Assembly: GCF_001894745.1 (NCBI RefSeq)
Contig: NZ_BBYF01000004.1
Span: forward strand, 310,001-374,000
Length of the DNA: 64,000 nt
Source of the DNA: Paenibacillus sp. NAIST15-1
Lineage (GTDB): Bacteria > Bacillota > Bacilli > Paenibacillales > Paenibacillaceae
Direction of reading: 5' to 3'
Under the pieces are notes generated by a model. The model was given only the letters and a program-made list of their open reading frames with translations. It made no database searches and was not told the DNA's origin. Position numbers and translations under genes: made by a program. Positions within the stretch are counted from its first letter, which is position 1, and each line of letters opens with the position of its first letter. Shown piece after piece: positions 1 to 7,119 of this stretch.

Positions 1-551
1 ACATTGTCCTGACGCTCGTATTGAGTCATAGCACGAAGGAAGAGGACAACCTGAATGTAAAGAGTGCCTTGTGGCACTTTATCGGTGACTTACTCAGCTC
101 TGTAGGTGTTATTATATCGGCCATTCTCATCTATTTCACAGGACTGTACGTGTTGGATCCATTGATTAGTATGGTGATTGGGGCCATCATTTGCATTGGC
201 GGCGCGAAAATCATTCGCGAATCCATCCTCATATTAATGGAGGCTGTCCCTGACAAATACGATCTGGAGGAAATACGTGCGGAAATGAACCAGGTGGAAG
301 GAGTAGAAGATGTCCATGAGCTTCATCTGTGGGCGGTATCCACCGATCACTATTCATTGACAGCGCATGTCTTCATCCGTGAGGATATTCAGCCCTTTTG
401 CGTCATTCTGGCTATCAATCATATGCTTAAGGCGAAGTACGGCATTGAGCACACCACGATTCAAATTGAGCATCCTGCCATGCATGATCATGGTGAATAT
501 GGCAAGCAATTTTTGCAACAAGCGGGGAGCGCAGAAGCTAACCCAGTGTAA
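1..551 (+). CDS. Cation diffusion facilitator (CDF) metal exporter, 5' end cut by window edge
   Basis: The reading frame is open from the left edge, so only the C-terminal part of the protein is present. It shows the TM5 metal-site pattern HFIGD (HxxxD) in SALWHFIGDLLSSVG, a following hydrophobic helix, the linker with ILMEAVP, and the cytoplasmic dimerisation domain rich in His (ELHLWAVS, the His-rich tail near HDHGEYG). CDF proteins exchange Zn, Cd, Co or similar divalent cations for protons across the cytoplasmic membrane. The CzcD type is the best match, but the metal cannot be read from this fragment. Confidence 0.9.
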   Translation, partial: IVLTLVLSHSTKEEDNLNVKSALWHFIGDLLSSVGVIISAILIYFTGLYVLDPLISMVIGAIICIGGAKIIRESILILMEAVPDKYDLEEIRAEMNQVEGVEDVHELHLWAVSTDHYSLTAHVFIREDIQPFCVILAINHMLKAKYGIEHTTIQIEHPAMHDHGEYGKQFLQQAGSAEANPV

Positions 552-587
552 GAGATACGCCTCGCGAGTATCCTAGTCGCCATAATG

Positions 588-630
588 GAAAGCAGCCTGC
601 CGAGTTACTGCTCAGCAAGCTGCTTTCTTT
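588..630. terminator. Rho-independent terminator between convergent genes
   Basis: GAAAGCAGC at 588-596 pairs with GCTGCTTTC at 619-627, followed by TTTG. It lies between the convergent CDF and M48 genes and can serve both. Confidence 0.7.
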
Positions 631-657
631 GTTAGGATATAAGGGATATAAACAGCA

Positions 658-2592
658 TCAACCGACTTCTTGCTCGCCTATATGACTTACATGATAAATA
701 TACGACCCAGGAATTGATTTCATCTGTTCGATCACACCATGATAGGTAGCGTAATCGATCATGTACACATAGGCCCCTGGTAAATCCAGTTCTTCCGCAC
801 ATTTGTCCGTAAATTCGGAGAGCCACTCTGCCTCTTGGCCAGCAGCCTCCTGCGGTACGTCAACAACTACACCATACAGGTACACTCCATATTGATCAGG
901 GAAATGCTCCAATTTCTTCTGAACCAGATACGCTTCTTGGATGATAGGGATAGAAGCAAGCTTCTCTCTGGCATCCTTCAGCTCTTGCTCACTCAGCCCA
1001 TGATGGATATAGGTGTTGTCCTGAAAGGTTAGATGCGTACGTTCCTCAATCGCATCCTTGTTCTCTTCCATCCAATCCATCGCGCGTTCCGCATAAGGAT
1101 CAGCTTCCTCATATCGCCCCATGTGAACCAGATAATTGTAGATCCACCGGCACATCTGATTCGTCCGGAACATATCCAGCTTCATCACTCGTTCAAGCAG
1201 ATGAATTCCGCCTTCATCTAAATACTGCAAGCGGATGCGTCCTTCTTCTTGCAGCGGCTCAATCTGATCCACATACTCCTCATTAATACGTTTTAGAAGA
1301 GGAAGAGCCTCTTCGCCGCCATACAGCAATTCCGTTGTATGCGCATAGCGGCACCCCTGCTCGAAGCTCAGCTTGCCTTGCTGCTGAAGCTCTTGCTTCA
1401 GCTCTTCATGCTCCGCCCGTACCGGCGCATATTCGTGGTGTCGCTCTTGCCAGCTTGTTGCAATTTGTGCAATCCAGCGGTTGTCCACTTCTTCCAGCAG
1501 CACCTTGTACAAGCTGCCTAGAAAATATTCTGCCGCCGTAGAGCCGCTTAACGATTCCCATGAAGGAACATGAGGTGCATCAGGAGACTGCTGAATTGCC
1601 TGCAGCCGATCCGACAAGGACGGATGCGTGTCCGTCAGTCCCGTTCGTTCAGCTAGTGCCGCCTGCCCCCATTGCCGCACCGTACGTTCTGGAAGGCCCT
1701 CTTTCAAGAAACGTTCCAACGAAACGTAAATACGAGGAGGTTCCGATACGCGCTGTGCAGCCCGATACTGCTTCGGCCAAAATACTTCCGACAAATAAGC
1801 GCCTAACACATGGATCTTATACAGGGAGGAGGCTGTTACTTCTGCGCCAGCCAGCTGCACTGAGGCGCGGTCTGCACTATATTCGTTCGCCCGCCGCAGT
1901 ACGAATGTATATGCGGAGTAGTAAGGATAGAACTTGTTAAAGAATTTCTTGAACAACCCTGTACCGAACTGATTTTTCTCCTCCAGCTTCCCTACAATCG
2001 TTCCCCATGTCTTCACGACCCGGTATACCCAGCCTGAGAACCGGCTGTCACCGCCAGACAAATGCCCAAGCTCATGCGCGATTGTCGAACGGAACTCTTC
2101 TGGCGTAGAGGCCATCATGTAAGGCAATCCAACAATCAATATATTTTTGTGCCAACCAAACATACCTAAGCGAGGATGCTGCAGCATCGCAGCATTGAAT
2201 TGTTCATCTACGATGATGCTGTCCACGCGAGGGGCCTTTAATTCACGCGCCATTCGATCAACCTCTGCATACAGTTCCGGCACTTCCGAACGCAACAATA
2301 CGCGCCCTTCCGGCTGCTCGAAGCGAACCCATAATGAACGTAGAATAATAAGCGCAAGCGGAATAAGAATAATGAATAGCTTCACTTCACCCGCATTGAC
2401 TCGTCCAGTGGAGATGGAATACCAGATGAGACCGCCTACTAAACCAAGCAGAATTGCTAAAATGAGATAAATATAGCTGAATCCAAGCACTGTTAATCCA
2501 AGTACGCGCAGCTTGTATCCTTGCGGAGAGCGCTTCGCGGACTTTTCTAGACGTTCGATGAGAGCTGCGAACTTCTCGTAATCGACTTCCAT
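658..2592 (-). CDS. Membrane-anchored M48-family zinc metalloprotease
   Basis: The protein has about 644 residues. Two hydrophobic segments (about residues 28-60 and 70-90) anchor it, followed by the M48 catalytic motif HELGH (His173, Glu174, His177) and the third ligand region NEYSADR (about Glu237). M48 enzymes of the HtpX/Ste24 type act at the membrane in protein quality control. The long C-terminal half is hydrophilic and not recognised. The ATG at 2592 is preferred because the AGGTG lies about nine bases upstream; an in-frame GTG at 2604 is possible. It is the last gene of a three-gene minus-strand row after the lipase and its WXG-like helper, so it may belong to that module, but this is only positional. 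Confidence 0.85.
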   Translation of the reverse strand: MEVDYEKFAALIERLEKSAKRSPQGYKLRVLGLTVLGFSYIYLILAILLGLVGGLIWYSISTGRVNAGEVKLFIILIPLALIILRSLWVRFEQPEGRVLLRSEVPELYAEVDRMARELKAPRVDSIIVDEQFNAAMLQHPRLGMFGWHKNILIVGLPYMMASTPEEFRSTIAHELGHLSGGDSRFSGWVYRVVKTWGTIVGKLEEKNQFGTGLFKKFFNKFYPYYSAYTFVLRRANEYSADRASVQLAGAEVTASSLYKIHVLGAYLSEVFWPKQYRAAQRVSEPPRIYVSLERFLKEGLPERTVRQWGQAALAERTGLTDTHPSLSDRLQAIQQSPDAPHVPSWESLSGSTAAEYFLGSLYKVLLEEVDNRWIAQIATSWQERHHEYAPVRAEHEELKQELQQQGKLSFEQGCRYAHTTELLYGGEEALPLLKRINEEYVDQIEPLQEEGRIRLQYLDEGGIHLLERVMKLDMFRTNQMCRWIYNYLVHMGRYEEADPYAERAMDWMEENKDAIEERTHLTFQDNTYIHHGLSEQELKDAREKLASIPIIQEAYLVQKKLEHFPDQYGVYLYGVVVDVPQEAAGQEAEWLSEFTDKCAEELDLPGAYVYMIDYATYHGVIEQMKSIPGSYIYHVSHIGEQEVG

Positions 2593-2659
2593 TCTGTTAT
2601 GCACCTGCTTCTTATGTAGTCATACATACGATATCTATCATGCTGCTTCCTTCAACCCC

Positions 2660-2953
2660 TCACATCCAGCGTACTGAAGCCGCAGACTGATCCGCACGTT
2701 CCATATCCTGAATATACCGGAACAGCTCTTGCTGACGCTCCGTCAGGAGGCGCCTTCGCATGACAAGCTCTGATTGGAATTTGCTTAACCGCTGCTTCAT
2801 CTCATCAGCAGAGATACCAACCCAATCCTGAAGCCTCGCAAGCTGCTGCTGAACATACTGCTCATTGCGCTCCAGCAGCTCTGCTAACTGACCAATCTGC
2901 TTGTGCGCTTGGCGCAAATCATTCAATTCGACCAGGATACGGTCGTTCATCAT
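2660..2953 (-). CDS. Small helical WXG-like (Lap-type) partner protein
   Basis: The protein has about 97 residues, is almost entirely alpha-helical and highly charged, and has a W-V-G turn at residues 44-46 between two predicted helices, which is the layout of WXG100 and LXG-associated helper proteins. The start at 2953 (or 2950) follows a strong AAAGGAGGG; an upstream extension would run into the lipase end. It lies directly downstream of the lipase with a 37-base gap. By analogy with TlaA1/TlaA2 of Staphylococcus aureus it would pair with the C-terminal helices of the lipase for type VII export. The family link is inference from shape and context. Confidence 0.65.
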   Translation of the reverse strand: MMNDRILVELNDLRQAHKQIGQLAELLERNEQYVQQQLARLQDWVGISADEMKQRLSKFQSELVMRRRLLTERQQELFRYIQDMERADQSAASVRWM

Positions 2954-2990
2954 ATTCCCTCCTTTGCTTCTCGACCTTCCATTCATTTCA

Positions 2991-4247
2991 TTAAGCCAAA
3001 TCAGCCGCCTTGAACTCATTGGCCTTGCGATCAATATAGCCTGCAAGCTCCTGCACTGCAGTCGCATACCATTCCGTCATCTGCGTAAGTTCTTGCGTGG
3101 TGTTCTCTGCTATCGATACGATGCGCTTGCTCTGACTCGTATGAATCAACTTCGTAATACTGCCAACTGCCGAGCCCGCCTGATCTTGGAATTGTCCAAC
3201 ATGCTGCTCTAGCGTTCGCGCCACACTGCTGAGCTCTTCGGGGCGAAGCGCAATCAGCTTGCCTCCACCTAGTCCCCCCATGGCCGCGCTTAACGCAGCT
3301 TGAACGAGCCCCCCGCCTAATGACATCCCCGCAAGAAGAACGGAATCGCCTTCAAGCAGCGCACGCGGCGAAATCGTCAATTTTTCCCCTGTCGCCCGAT
3401 TGATCAGCTCATTCTTGATATCGCCATCCTTATTAAACTTGTATTGATCCAAGGAATGAAAATTTTTATCGCCGGATATGGTATCAATAAACCGTTTAAT
3501 TCGTCCCTTAATACCCTTGTATTCGCTATTCGCGGTCTTAAAATCTTCGCCAAGATAATACGTTGAGCCAACATGGCTATCATACTCTTTGAGCGGTCCC
3601 GCTCCTATCGAATCGCTCGGGTGCACATAATTGATAATTTTGTCGTCAAACTCTCCATTTTTGGCTTTTTCCGCTAATTTGTCAGGCAGCAGATTTGTTA
3701 CGCTTGGTGCACTGTACGTTACCGCACCAACACTATTTTTAGCGCCAGCATACTGCGCCAAGCCGCCGCCAAGGGAGTGTCCGGTCAACGTAACCTCATA
3801 TTCGGGATACTCCTCCTTCACCTGCCTCACGAGCACATCAGCTTGCCGGAACTGATTATGCTTGTAGTCATGTATATCTTGCTCCATATTTTTCCTCGGG
3901 TCTAGGTACGAGAGAATTATATTTTCCCTGGAACTGAATCGTTCCTCCAAATCCTTCGCCTTGCCGAGAACAACATCATTTAAATCCGTCTTGAAATCAG
4001 GTAGTGAACGATCAAGGCTTGATGACCCTTCTGTACCTCGAAATCCAACAACTACTTGCTTCGTATCCTTATTGCGGAACACGACTGCATCGAATCCAGA
4101 TTCAGAATCATGCAGCATCGTACCCTTCGGCTCAACAACCTCCCACGAGCCACTTGCGCCATCATATGCGCCAGGTGGAACCTTATCATAAGCTGAACTG
4201 GACATTTTCCAATAATCTTCATCTGATATGCGTGTTTTTTGGGCCAT
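2991..4247 (-). CDS. Class 3-like lipase with C-terminal helical targeting domain (TslA-like, candidate type VII effector)
   Basis: The protein has 418 residues. The N-terminal part is an alpha/beta hydrolase: oxyanion region GFRGTEG (68-74), nucleophile elbow GHSLGGG with Ser158, then likely Asp212 in HPSDSIGAG and His264 in NFHSLDQY. There is no signal peptide. A glycine-rich hydrophobic stretch (about 303-332) leads to a C-terminal helical region (about 333-418) with a WXG100-like look (RPEELSSVARTLEQHV, TEWYATAVQEL). Known LXG toxins carry the targeting domain at the N-terminus; here it is C-terminal, as in the S. aureus type VII lipase TslA. AGGAG stands five bases before the ATG. The divergent lipoprotein would be the immunity candidate. 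Lipase fold is firm; secretion route is inferred. Confidence 0.8.
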   Translation of the reverse strand: MAQKTRISDEDYWKMSSSAYDKVPPGAYDGASGSWEVVEPKGTMLHDSESGFDAVVFRNKDTKQVVVGFRGTEGSSSLDRSLPDFKTDLNDVVLGKAKDLEERFSSRENIILSYLDPRKNMEQDIHDYKHNQFRQADVLVRQVKEEYPEYEVTLTGHSLGGGLAQYAGAKNSVGAVTYSAPSVTNLLPDKLAEKAKNGEFDDKIINYVHPSDSIGAGPLKEYDSHVGSTYYLGEDFKTANSEYKGIKGRIKRFIDTISGDKNFHSLDQYKFNKDGDIKNELINRATGEKLTISPRALLEGDSVLLAGMSLGGGLVQAALSAAMGGLGGGKLIALRPEELSSVARTLEQHVGQFQDQAGSAVGSITKLIHTSQSKRIVSIAENTTQELTQMTEWYATAVQELAGYIDRKANEFKAADLA

Positions 4248-4324
4248 AGGATCTCCTGTCTTTTCATTTTTTGGTATCTATCATACAATATTATAAAAAT
4301 ACTTCCTGTAGGAGTGAAGACGTT

Positions 4325-4651
4325 ATGCAAAAAAATGTCCGCTATACAGGTTTTTTGATTCTCATTTTTGCAATCTTAATAGGATGTGAAGCCACTATGA
4401 ACCCTGAACAAAAGCAAGCAGCTGTTCAACAAGCAATGGCAACAGGAACTGAATATTTTAAGGACAAATACGGTTTGGAGACGGAATGGACAGAGCATCA
4501 ATTCCAGCCTGAGCACGCCTCCAGTCACATTGCGTTATACGGGCATGTCAAGGATAAGCCTGAGGACAACATTTACATTCTTATCAATTACAAGACGTTC
4601 GAAGTGATTAGTTCGGTGCACCCGAAAGAAGAAATTACAGACAAAAAATAA
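4325..4651 (+). CDS. Small lipoprotein, candidate immunity protein for the divergent lipase
   Basis: The protein has 108 residues with a lipoprotein signal peptide ending in the lipobox LIGC (Cys at about residue 20) and a small mature domain (YFKDKYGLETEW, HIALYGHVKDKPEDN). The ATG at 4325 places the signal peptide at the N-terminus; the longer frame from 4271 does not fit a signal peptide. It is transcribed divergently from the lipase with only 77 bases between the starts. TilA, the immunity protein of the S. aureus lipase TslA, is a lipoprotein of the DUF1433 group; this one has a similar size and layout, but I cannot show homology. It ends in a strong terminator. Confidence 0.65.
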   Translation: MQKNVRYTGFLILIFAILIGCEATMNPEQKQAAVQQAMATGTEYFKDKYGLETEWTEHQFQPEHASSHIALYGHVKDKPEDNIYILINYKTFEVISSVHPKEEITDKK

Positions 4652-4690
4652 GCAGATTCAGACACGAATTTTACTGCTGTACACGTGAAA

Positions 4691-4725
4691 GGAGCTATCC
4701 CAAGTTTAGGACAGCTCCTTTTTTT
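4691..4725 (+). terminator. Rho-independent terminator of the lipoprotein gene
   Basis: GGAGCT-TCC at 4691-4700 pairs with GGA-AGCTCC at 4709-4718, followed by seven T. Confidence 0.85.
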
Positions 4726-4878
4726 GATAATTTTCTTATTTTAACACTGACGAATCATTCCCGGAACATGGAGAAGATGTCCTTTGACTGACAATAAGAC
4801 TCTGAGTGGTTCTATTACTTATCATTTTTGGTAAAATGTATGTGGTGCACATTTTCCATAATTTAAGGAGGGATGGTA

Positions 4879-5355
4879 ATGTCAACATCTAAGAAATCTG
4901 TTTTGATAATTGCAGGCATACTGATCATCAGTGTAATAGGCGTTTTTCTCTATAATGCAAATAATGAGAGAACTTTTTCATTTAATGAGTTGCTGCATGA
5001 GCATTTTAAGGAAAGAGAAATTGAGTCTATTTTTATACAAAAGTTTGTATCAGCCGCGGACTATAGCGATACTCTCTTTAATGATAAAAAAGATATAGAA
5101 TTCTTCATGCAATCACTTCCTGAAATCCAAGTAAGGGGCGACTCTTCTTCTCGTGGTTTTCCTGAATATCCAACATATGAATTTGTTATTAAAGGAAAAA
5201 ACGAAAAGCTATTTTTGGGTATTATTATTTCTAGTAAGGATATCTTGATGCATGATTACGAAAAAAAGGAGAACTATTCATACAAGATTGCAAATGAATT
5301 CAGGCTTGGTGATTTAGAATTCCTTGATCCATTTTTAGCTAAGCTGAAAAGATGA
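4879..5355 (+). CDS. Hypothetical N-terminally anchored extracytoplasmic protein
   Basis: The protein has about 158 residues with one N-terminal transmembrane helix (SVLIIAGILIISVIGVFLY) and a soluble remainder rich in Lys, Glu and aromatic residues. AAGGAGGG at 4865-4872 sits well for the ATG at 4879; an ATG at 4873 is too close. No family is recognised. It follows the lipoprotein gene but after a terminator and its own leader, so it is a separate unit. A second immunity or accessory function for the lipase module is possible by position only. The base composition is AT-rich like its neighbours. Confidence 0.65.
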   Translation: MSTSKKSVLIIAGILIISVIGVFLYNANNERTFSFNELLHEHFKEREIESIFIQKFVSAADYSDTLFNDKKDIEFFMQSLPEIQVRGDSSSRGFPEYPTYEFVIKGKNEKLFLGIIISSKDILMHDYEKKENYSYKIANEFRLGDLEFLDPFLAKLKR

Positions 5356-5363
5356 TAGGAAAA

Positions 5364-5402
5364 GAACAGTAAGAGACAACACAAGGTCATCTCTTACTGT
5401 TC
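5364..5402 (-). terminator. Rho-independent terminator for the minus-strand gene at 5413-5874
   Basis: A perfect 13-bp inverted repeat (GAACAGTAAGAGA at 5364-5376 and its complement at 5390-5402) is followed, on the minus strand, by TTTT. It starts 10 bases after the stop codon and also separates the convergent gene ending at 5355. Confidence 0.8.
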
Positions 5403-5412
5403 TACCTGAAAA

Positions 5413-5874
5413 TTATTGATCAGTAGACCAACTACCTCCGCGATAATGAAGTCCAGTGGTACGGCCTTCTCCAGTAATAAATCGAACATAGCCACCAGAA
5501 GTGTTATACTCAACCATTGGTACTTCCACCCGAATACGATCATATTGTGTATTGTTACGTAGGTACTCAGCAACCCCAGACATGTAGAAAGAGCCGTCTT
5601 TAACTTGTCTCTCAAGTGTTGTTCCAGAACCTAATCCTCCGGCAAGACCAAGAATAGTTGCTGCCCAGCCTCCAATAGTAGCAATGGTACCACTAGCAAC
5701 TGAGAACAGTATCCCCATGGCAGTGGAGGAATCACTCAATTTGCTAGAAAAACTGCTAGCATTTGTATTTTTCCCAAATCCCTCTAGGTAAATAGTTCGC
5801 TGCGCCCCCATGAGTGCATAAGCCTCGTTCAGATTCAATTCAAGTGTTTGTGGATACTCTCTAAATTCAGCCAT
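5413..5874 (-). CDS. Unknown protein with hydrophobic glycine-rich helix, candidate toxin or bacteriocin-like product
   Basis: The protein has 153 residues and no signal peptide. A central hydrophobic, glycine-rich segment (about residues 50-85, including ATIGGWAATILGLAGGLGSG) is flanked by a polar N-terminus and a beta-rich C-terminus. TAGGAGGAAT precedes the ATG. No family is recognised. It lies next to a YvrJ-like small protein and a sigma-like gene with a LexA box, a setting that recalls SOS-controlled bacteriocins, so a membrane-active product is a reasonable guess. It could equally be a membrane-associated structural protein. Confidence 0.6.
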   Translation of the reverse strand: MAEFREYPQTLELNLNEAYALMGAQRTIYLEGFGKNTNASSFSSKLSDSSTAMGILFSVASGTIATIGGWAATILGLAGGLGSGTTLERQVKDGSFYMSGVAEYLRNNTQYDRIRVEVPMVEYNTSGGYVRFITGEGRTTGLHYRGGSWSTDQ

Positions 5875-5898
5875 AGTAATATTCCTCCTAATTGATTT

Positions 5899-5949
5899 TA
5901 GTGTGAATCAAGAAATTTGCTTCATCGATGAATTTTCCCCTTCACACTA
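5899..5949. repeat. Inverted repeat in the leader of the 5413-5874 gene
   Basis: TAGTGTGAA at 5899-5907 and TTCACACTA at 5941-5949 are a perfect 9-bp inverted repeat with 33 bases between. The distal arm overlaps a TATATA that could be a -10 on the minus strand. It could be two operator half-sites or a leader stem. Confidence 0.4.
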
Positions 5950-5965
5950 TATAAGGAAACGGCAT

Positions 5966-6190
5966 TCAGAAAAGTACAACCTTAGTGATAAAAAAAGTCT
6001 GTTCGATTTTTACGAACAGACTTTTTCGGGTTAATTTGTGTCTAATTTTTCTATCGCAACTATTAGCTTTTTTGATTGTTTCTTCTAGGTTGTTAAATTT
6101 CCCACCAATAGTTTGTAAGATATGCTTCAATACCAGTTCTACTGGAAACCAAAGATTAGTTATGAGTGATACCGTATCCATTGCCCCCAT
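5966..6190 (-). CDS. YvrJ-like small membrane-associated protein
   Basis: The protein has 74 residues. Residues 4-38 (MDTVSLITNLWFPVELVLKH, then GGKFNNLEETI) follow the YvrJ pattern of a short N-terminal membrane helix beginning with a xSLIxNxxFPV-type motif, then a KLxxLxexI helix. AAGAGGTG lies seven bases before the ATG at 6190. YvrJ in Bacillus subtilis is encoded next to, and depends on, the SigO/RsoA sigma system; here a sigma-like gene is divergent. The last 20 or so codons run through a terminator-like hairpin, so the usual family length (about 50 residues) is exceeded and the true 3' end is doubtful. A plus-strand frame over the same DNA is judged a shadow. Confidence 0.5.
   Translation of the reverse strand: MGAMDTVSLITNLWFPVELVLKHILQTIGGKFNNLEETIKKANSCDRKIRHKLTRKSLFVKIEQTFFITKVVLF
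5991..6026. terminator. Bidirectional intrinsic terminator inside the YvrJ-like reading frame
   Basis: AAAAAAGTCTGTTCG at 5991-6005 and CGAACAGACTTTTT at 6013-6026 form a near-perfect stem with A/T tracts on both sides. On the minus strand it lies before the stop codon of the YvrJ-like frame. Confidence 0.75.
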
Positions 6191-6283
6191 ATACATTCAC
6201 CTCTTAAAATCATTACTACTTAGTAAAGAGGAATTTAAAAATTCATTTTTGGCCTTTTGTAGGCAAAAAATGTGATAGAATAG

Positions 6284-6295
6284 GAACAAATGTTC
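6284..6295. promoter_or_regulatory. LexA (DinR) operator
   Basis: GAACAAATGTTC fits the core of the Bacillus LexA box (CGAAC-RNRY-GTTYG) with only the outermost bases different. It lies in the divergent region between the YvrJ-like and sigma-like genes, just after a possible -10 TAGAAT at 6276-6281. It could repress either or both genes until DNA damage. Confidence 0.6.
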
Positions 6296-6364
6296 TTGAA
6301 TTGGTTGTATTTCCCTGTTTCTGATTTCCTTGAATTAAAAGACTTATTTTTAGGAGGGATATGA

Positions 6365-6886
6365 ATGAAGGATAAAAATGCATCTGTCATAGAACAATAT
6401 CAGAAAGAACTAAAAAGGATTGCGTGGCGATTACAATACTATGCGAGAGTTAGGCGTAGACGAGAAACAGCATTAAACGACTACATGTACTTAACAACGC
6501 CTGTTCATGATCATTATAGAGAGAGTCACATATATGTTATGGATCTTATAGATAAAATTCTGTTTGAAACTGGAAAGCAGATCATTTTCAAAATATATAT
6601 TCAAGAAAAACCTGAAACCCAAATCGCTAAAGAAATGAATATAAGTCAACAGGCGGTGAGCAAATGGAAAAGAAAGTGCCTCAAATATCTTTATCAGAAG
6701 ATGAATTTATTAGCTAGACAAAATAATAAAGAAGCCACTTTGCGACTGATACAACACTTCGAGGATGATATTTTATATTTGAGCAAGTTCATAAATATGC
6801 CTAGTGAGGATGCTGTACAGAGCATAAAGTTAGAGCTATTGCAGCTAATTAAACATGGTTCATATGGTTGTATAACTAGTGACTAA
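6365..6886 (+). CDS. Sigma-70 family-like factor (SigO/UviA-like), region 4 visible
   Basis: The protein has 173 residues. The C-terminal half holds a sigma region 4 helix-turn-helix (IAKEMNISQQAVSKWKRKCL at about residues 80-99). The N-terminal half is short, basic and only loosely like region 2. Size and layout are close to small alternative sigma factors such as SigO of B. subtilis or the clostridial group that includes UviA. TAGGAGGG stands six bases before the ATG at 6365. The LexA box upstream suggests SOS control. Likely targets are the adjacent YvrJ-like and glycine-rich genes. A phage ArpU-like regulator is the main alternative. Confidence 0.65.
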   Translation: MKDKNASVIEQYQKELKRIAWRLQYYARVRRRRETALNDYMYLTTPVHDHYRESHIYVMDLIDKILFETGKQIIFKIYIQEKPETQIAKEMNISQQAVSKWKRKCLKYLYQKMNLLARQNNKEATLRLIQHFEDDILYLSKFINMPSEDAVQSIKLELLQLIKHGSYGCITSD

Positions 6887-7066
6887 CAACAAAGGAGAGT
6901 GTCCCATATGGGAACCGTCCCCTTCGAGTAGAATGTAAATATGCTAGAAATCTTCTGGATAATTGCTTACTTCTCAGAAGTGGTATGTCCTTTTTATACA
7001 TTGAGGCGCTCTTTACAGTAAAAGATTTAATGATTTTGTTAGGTTTTGTTACTCACCTGTATACCT

Positions 7067-7098
7067 TAGGGAGGCTTATCAAATTTAGAACCTCCCTA
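7067..7098. repeat. Hairpin downstream of the NlpC/P60-like gene
   Basis: TAGGGAGG at 7067-7074 pairs with CCTCCCTA at 7091-7098. No clear T-run follows on either strand, so it is only a weak terminator candidate. The rest of 6887-7119 holds no gene that I can support. Confidence 0.4.
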
Positions 7099-7119
7099 TT
7101 CTTATATACAAACACAAGT

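Noticed and set aside
5985..6275. Plus-strand frame of 96 codons opposite the YvrJ-like gene
   Set aside because: It starts within the terminator hairpin and runs over the LexA-box region; the minus frame has the better ribosome binding site and a family pattern.
6901..6925. Short sequence with a palindromic CCCATATGGG and GTCCCC, similar to repeats next to some transposase genes
   Set aside because: Only one copy was seen and no transposase is near; too weak to call a mobile element.
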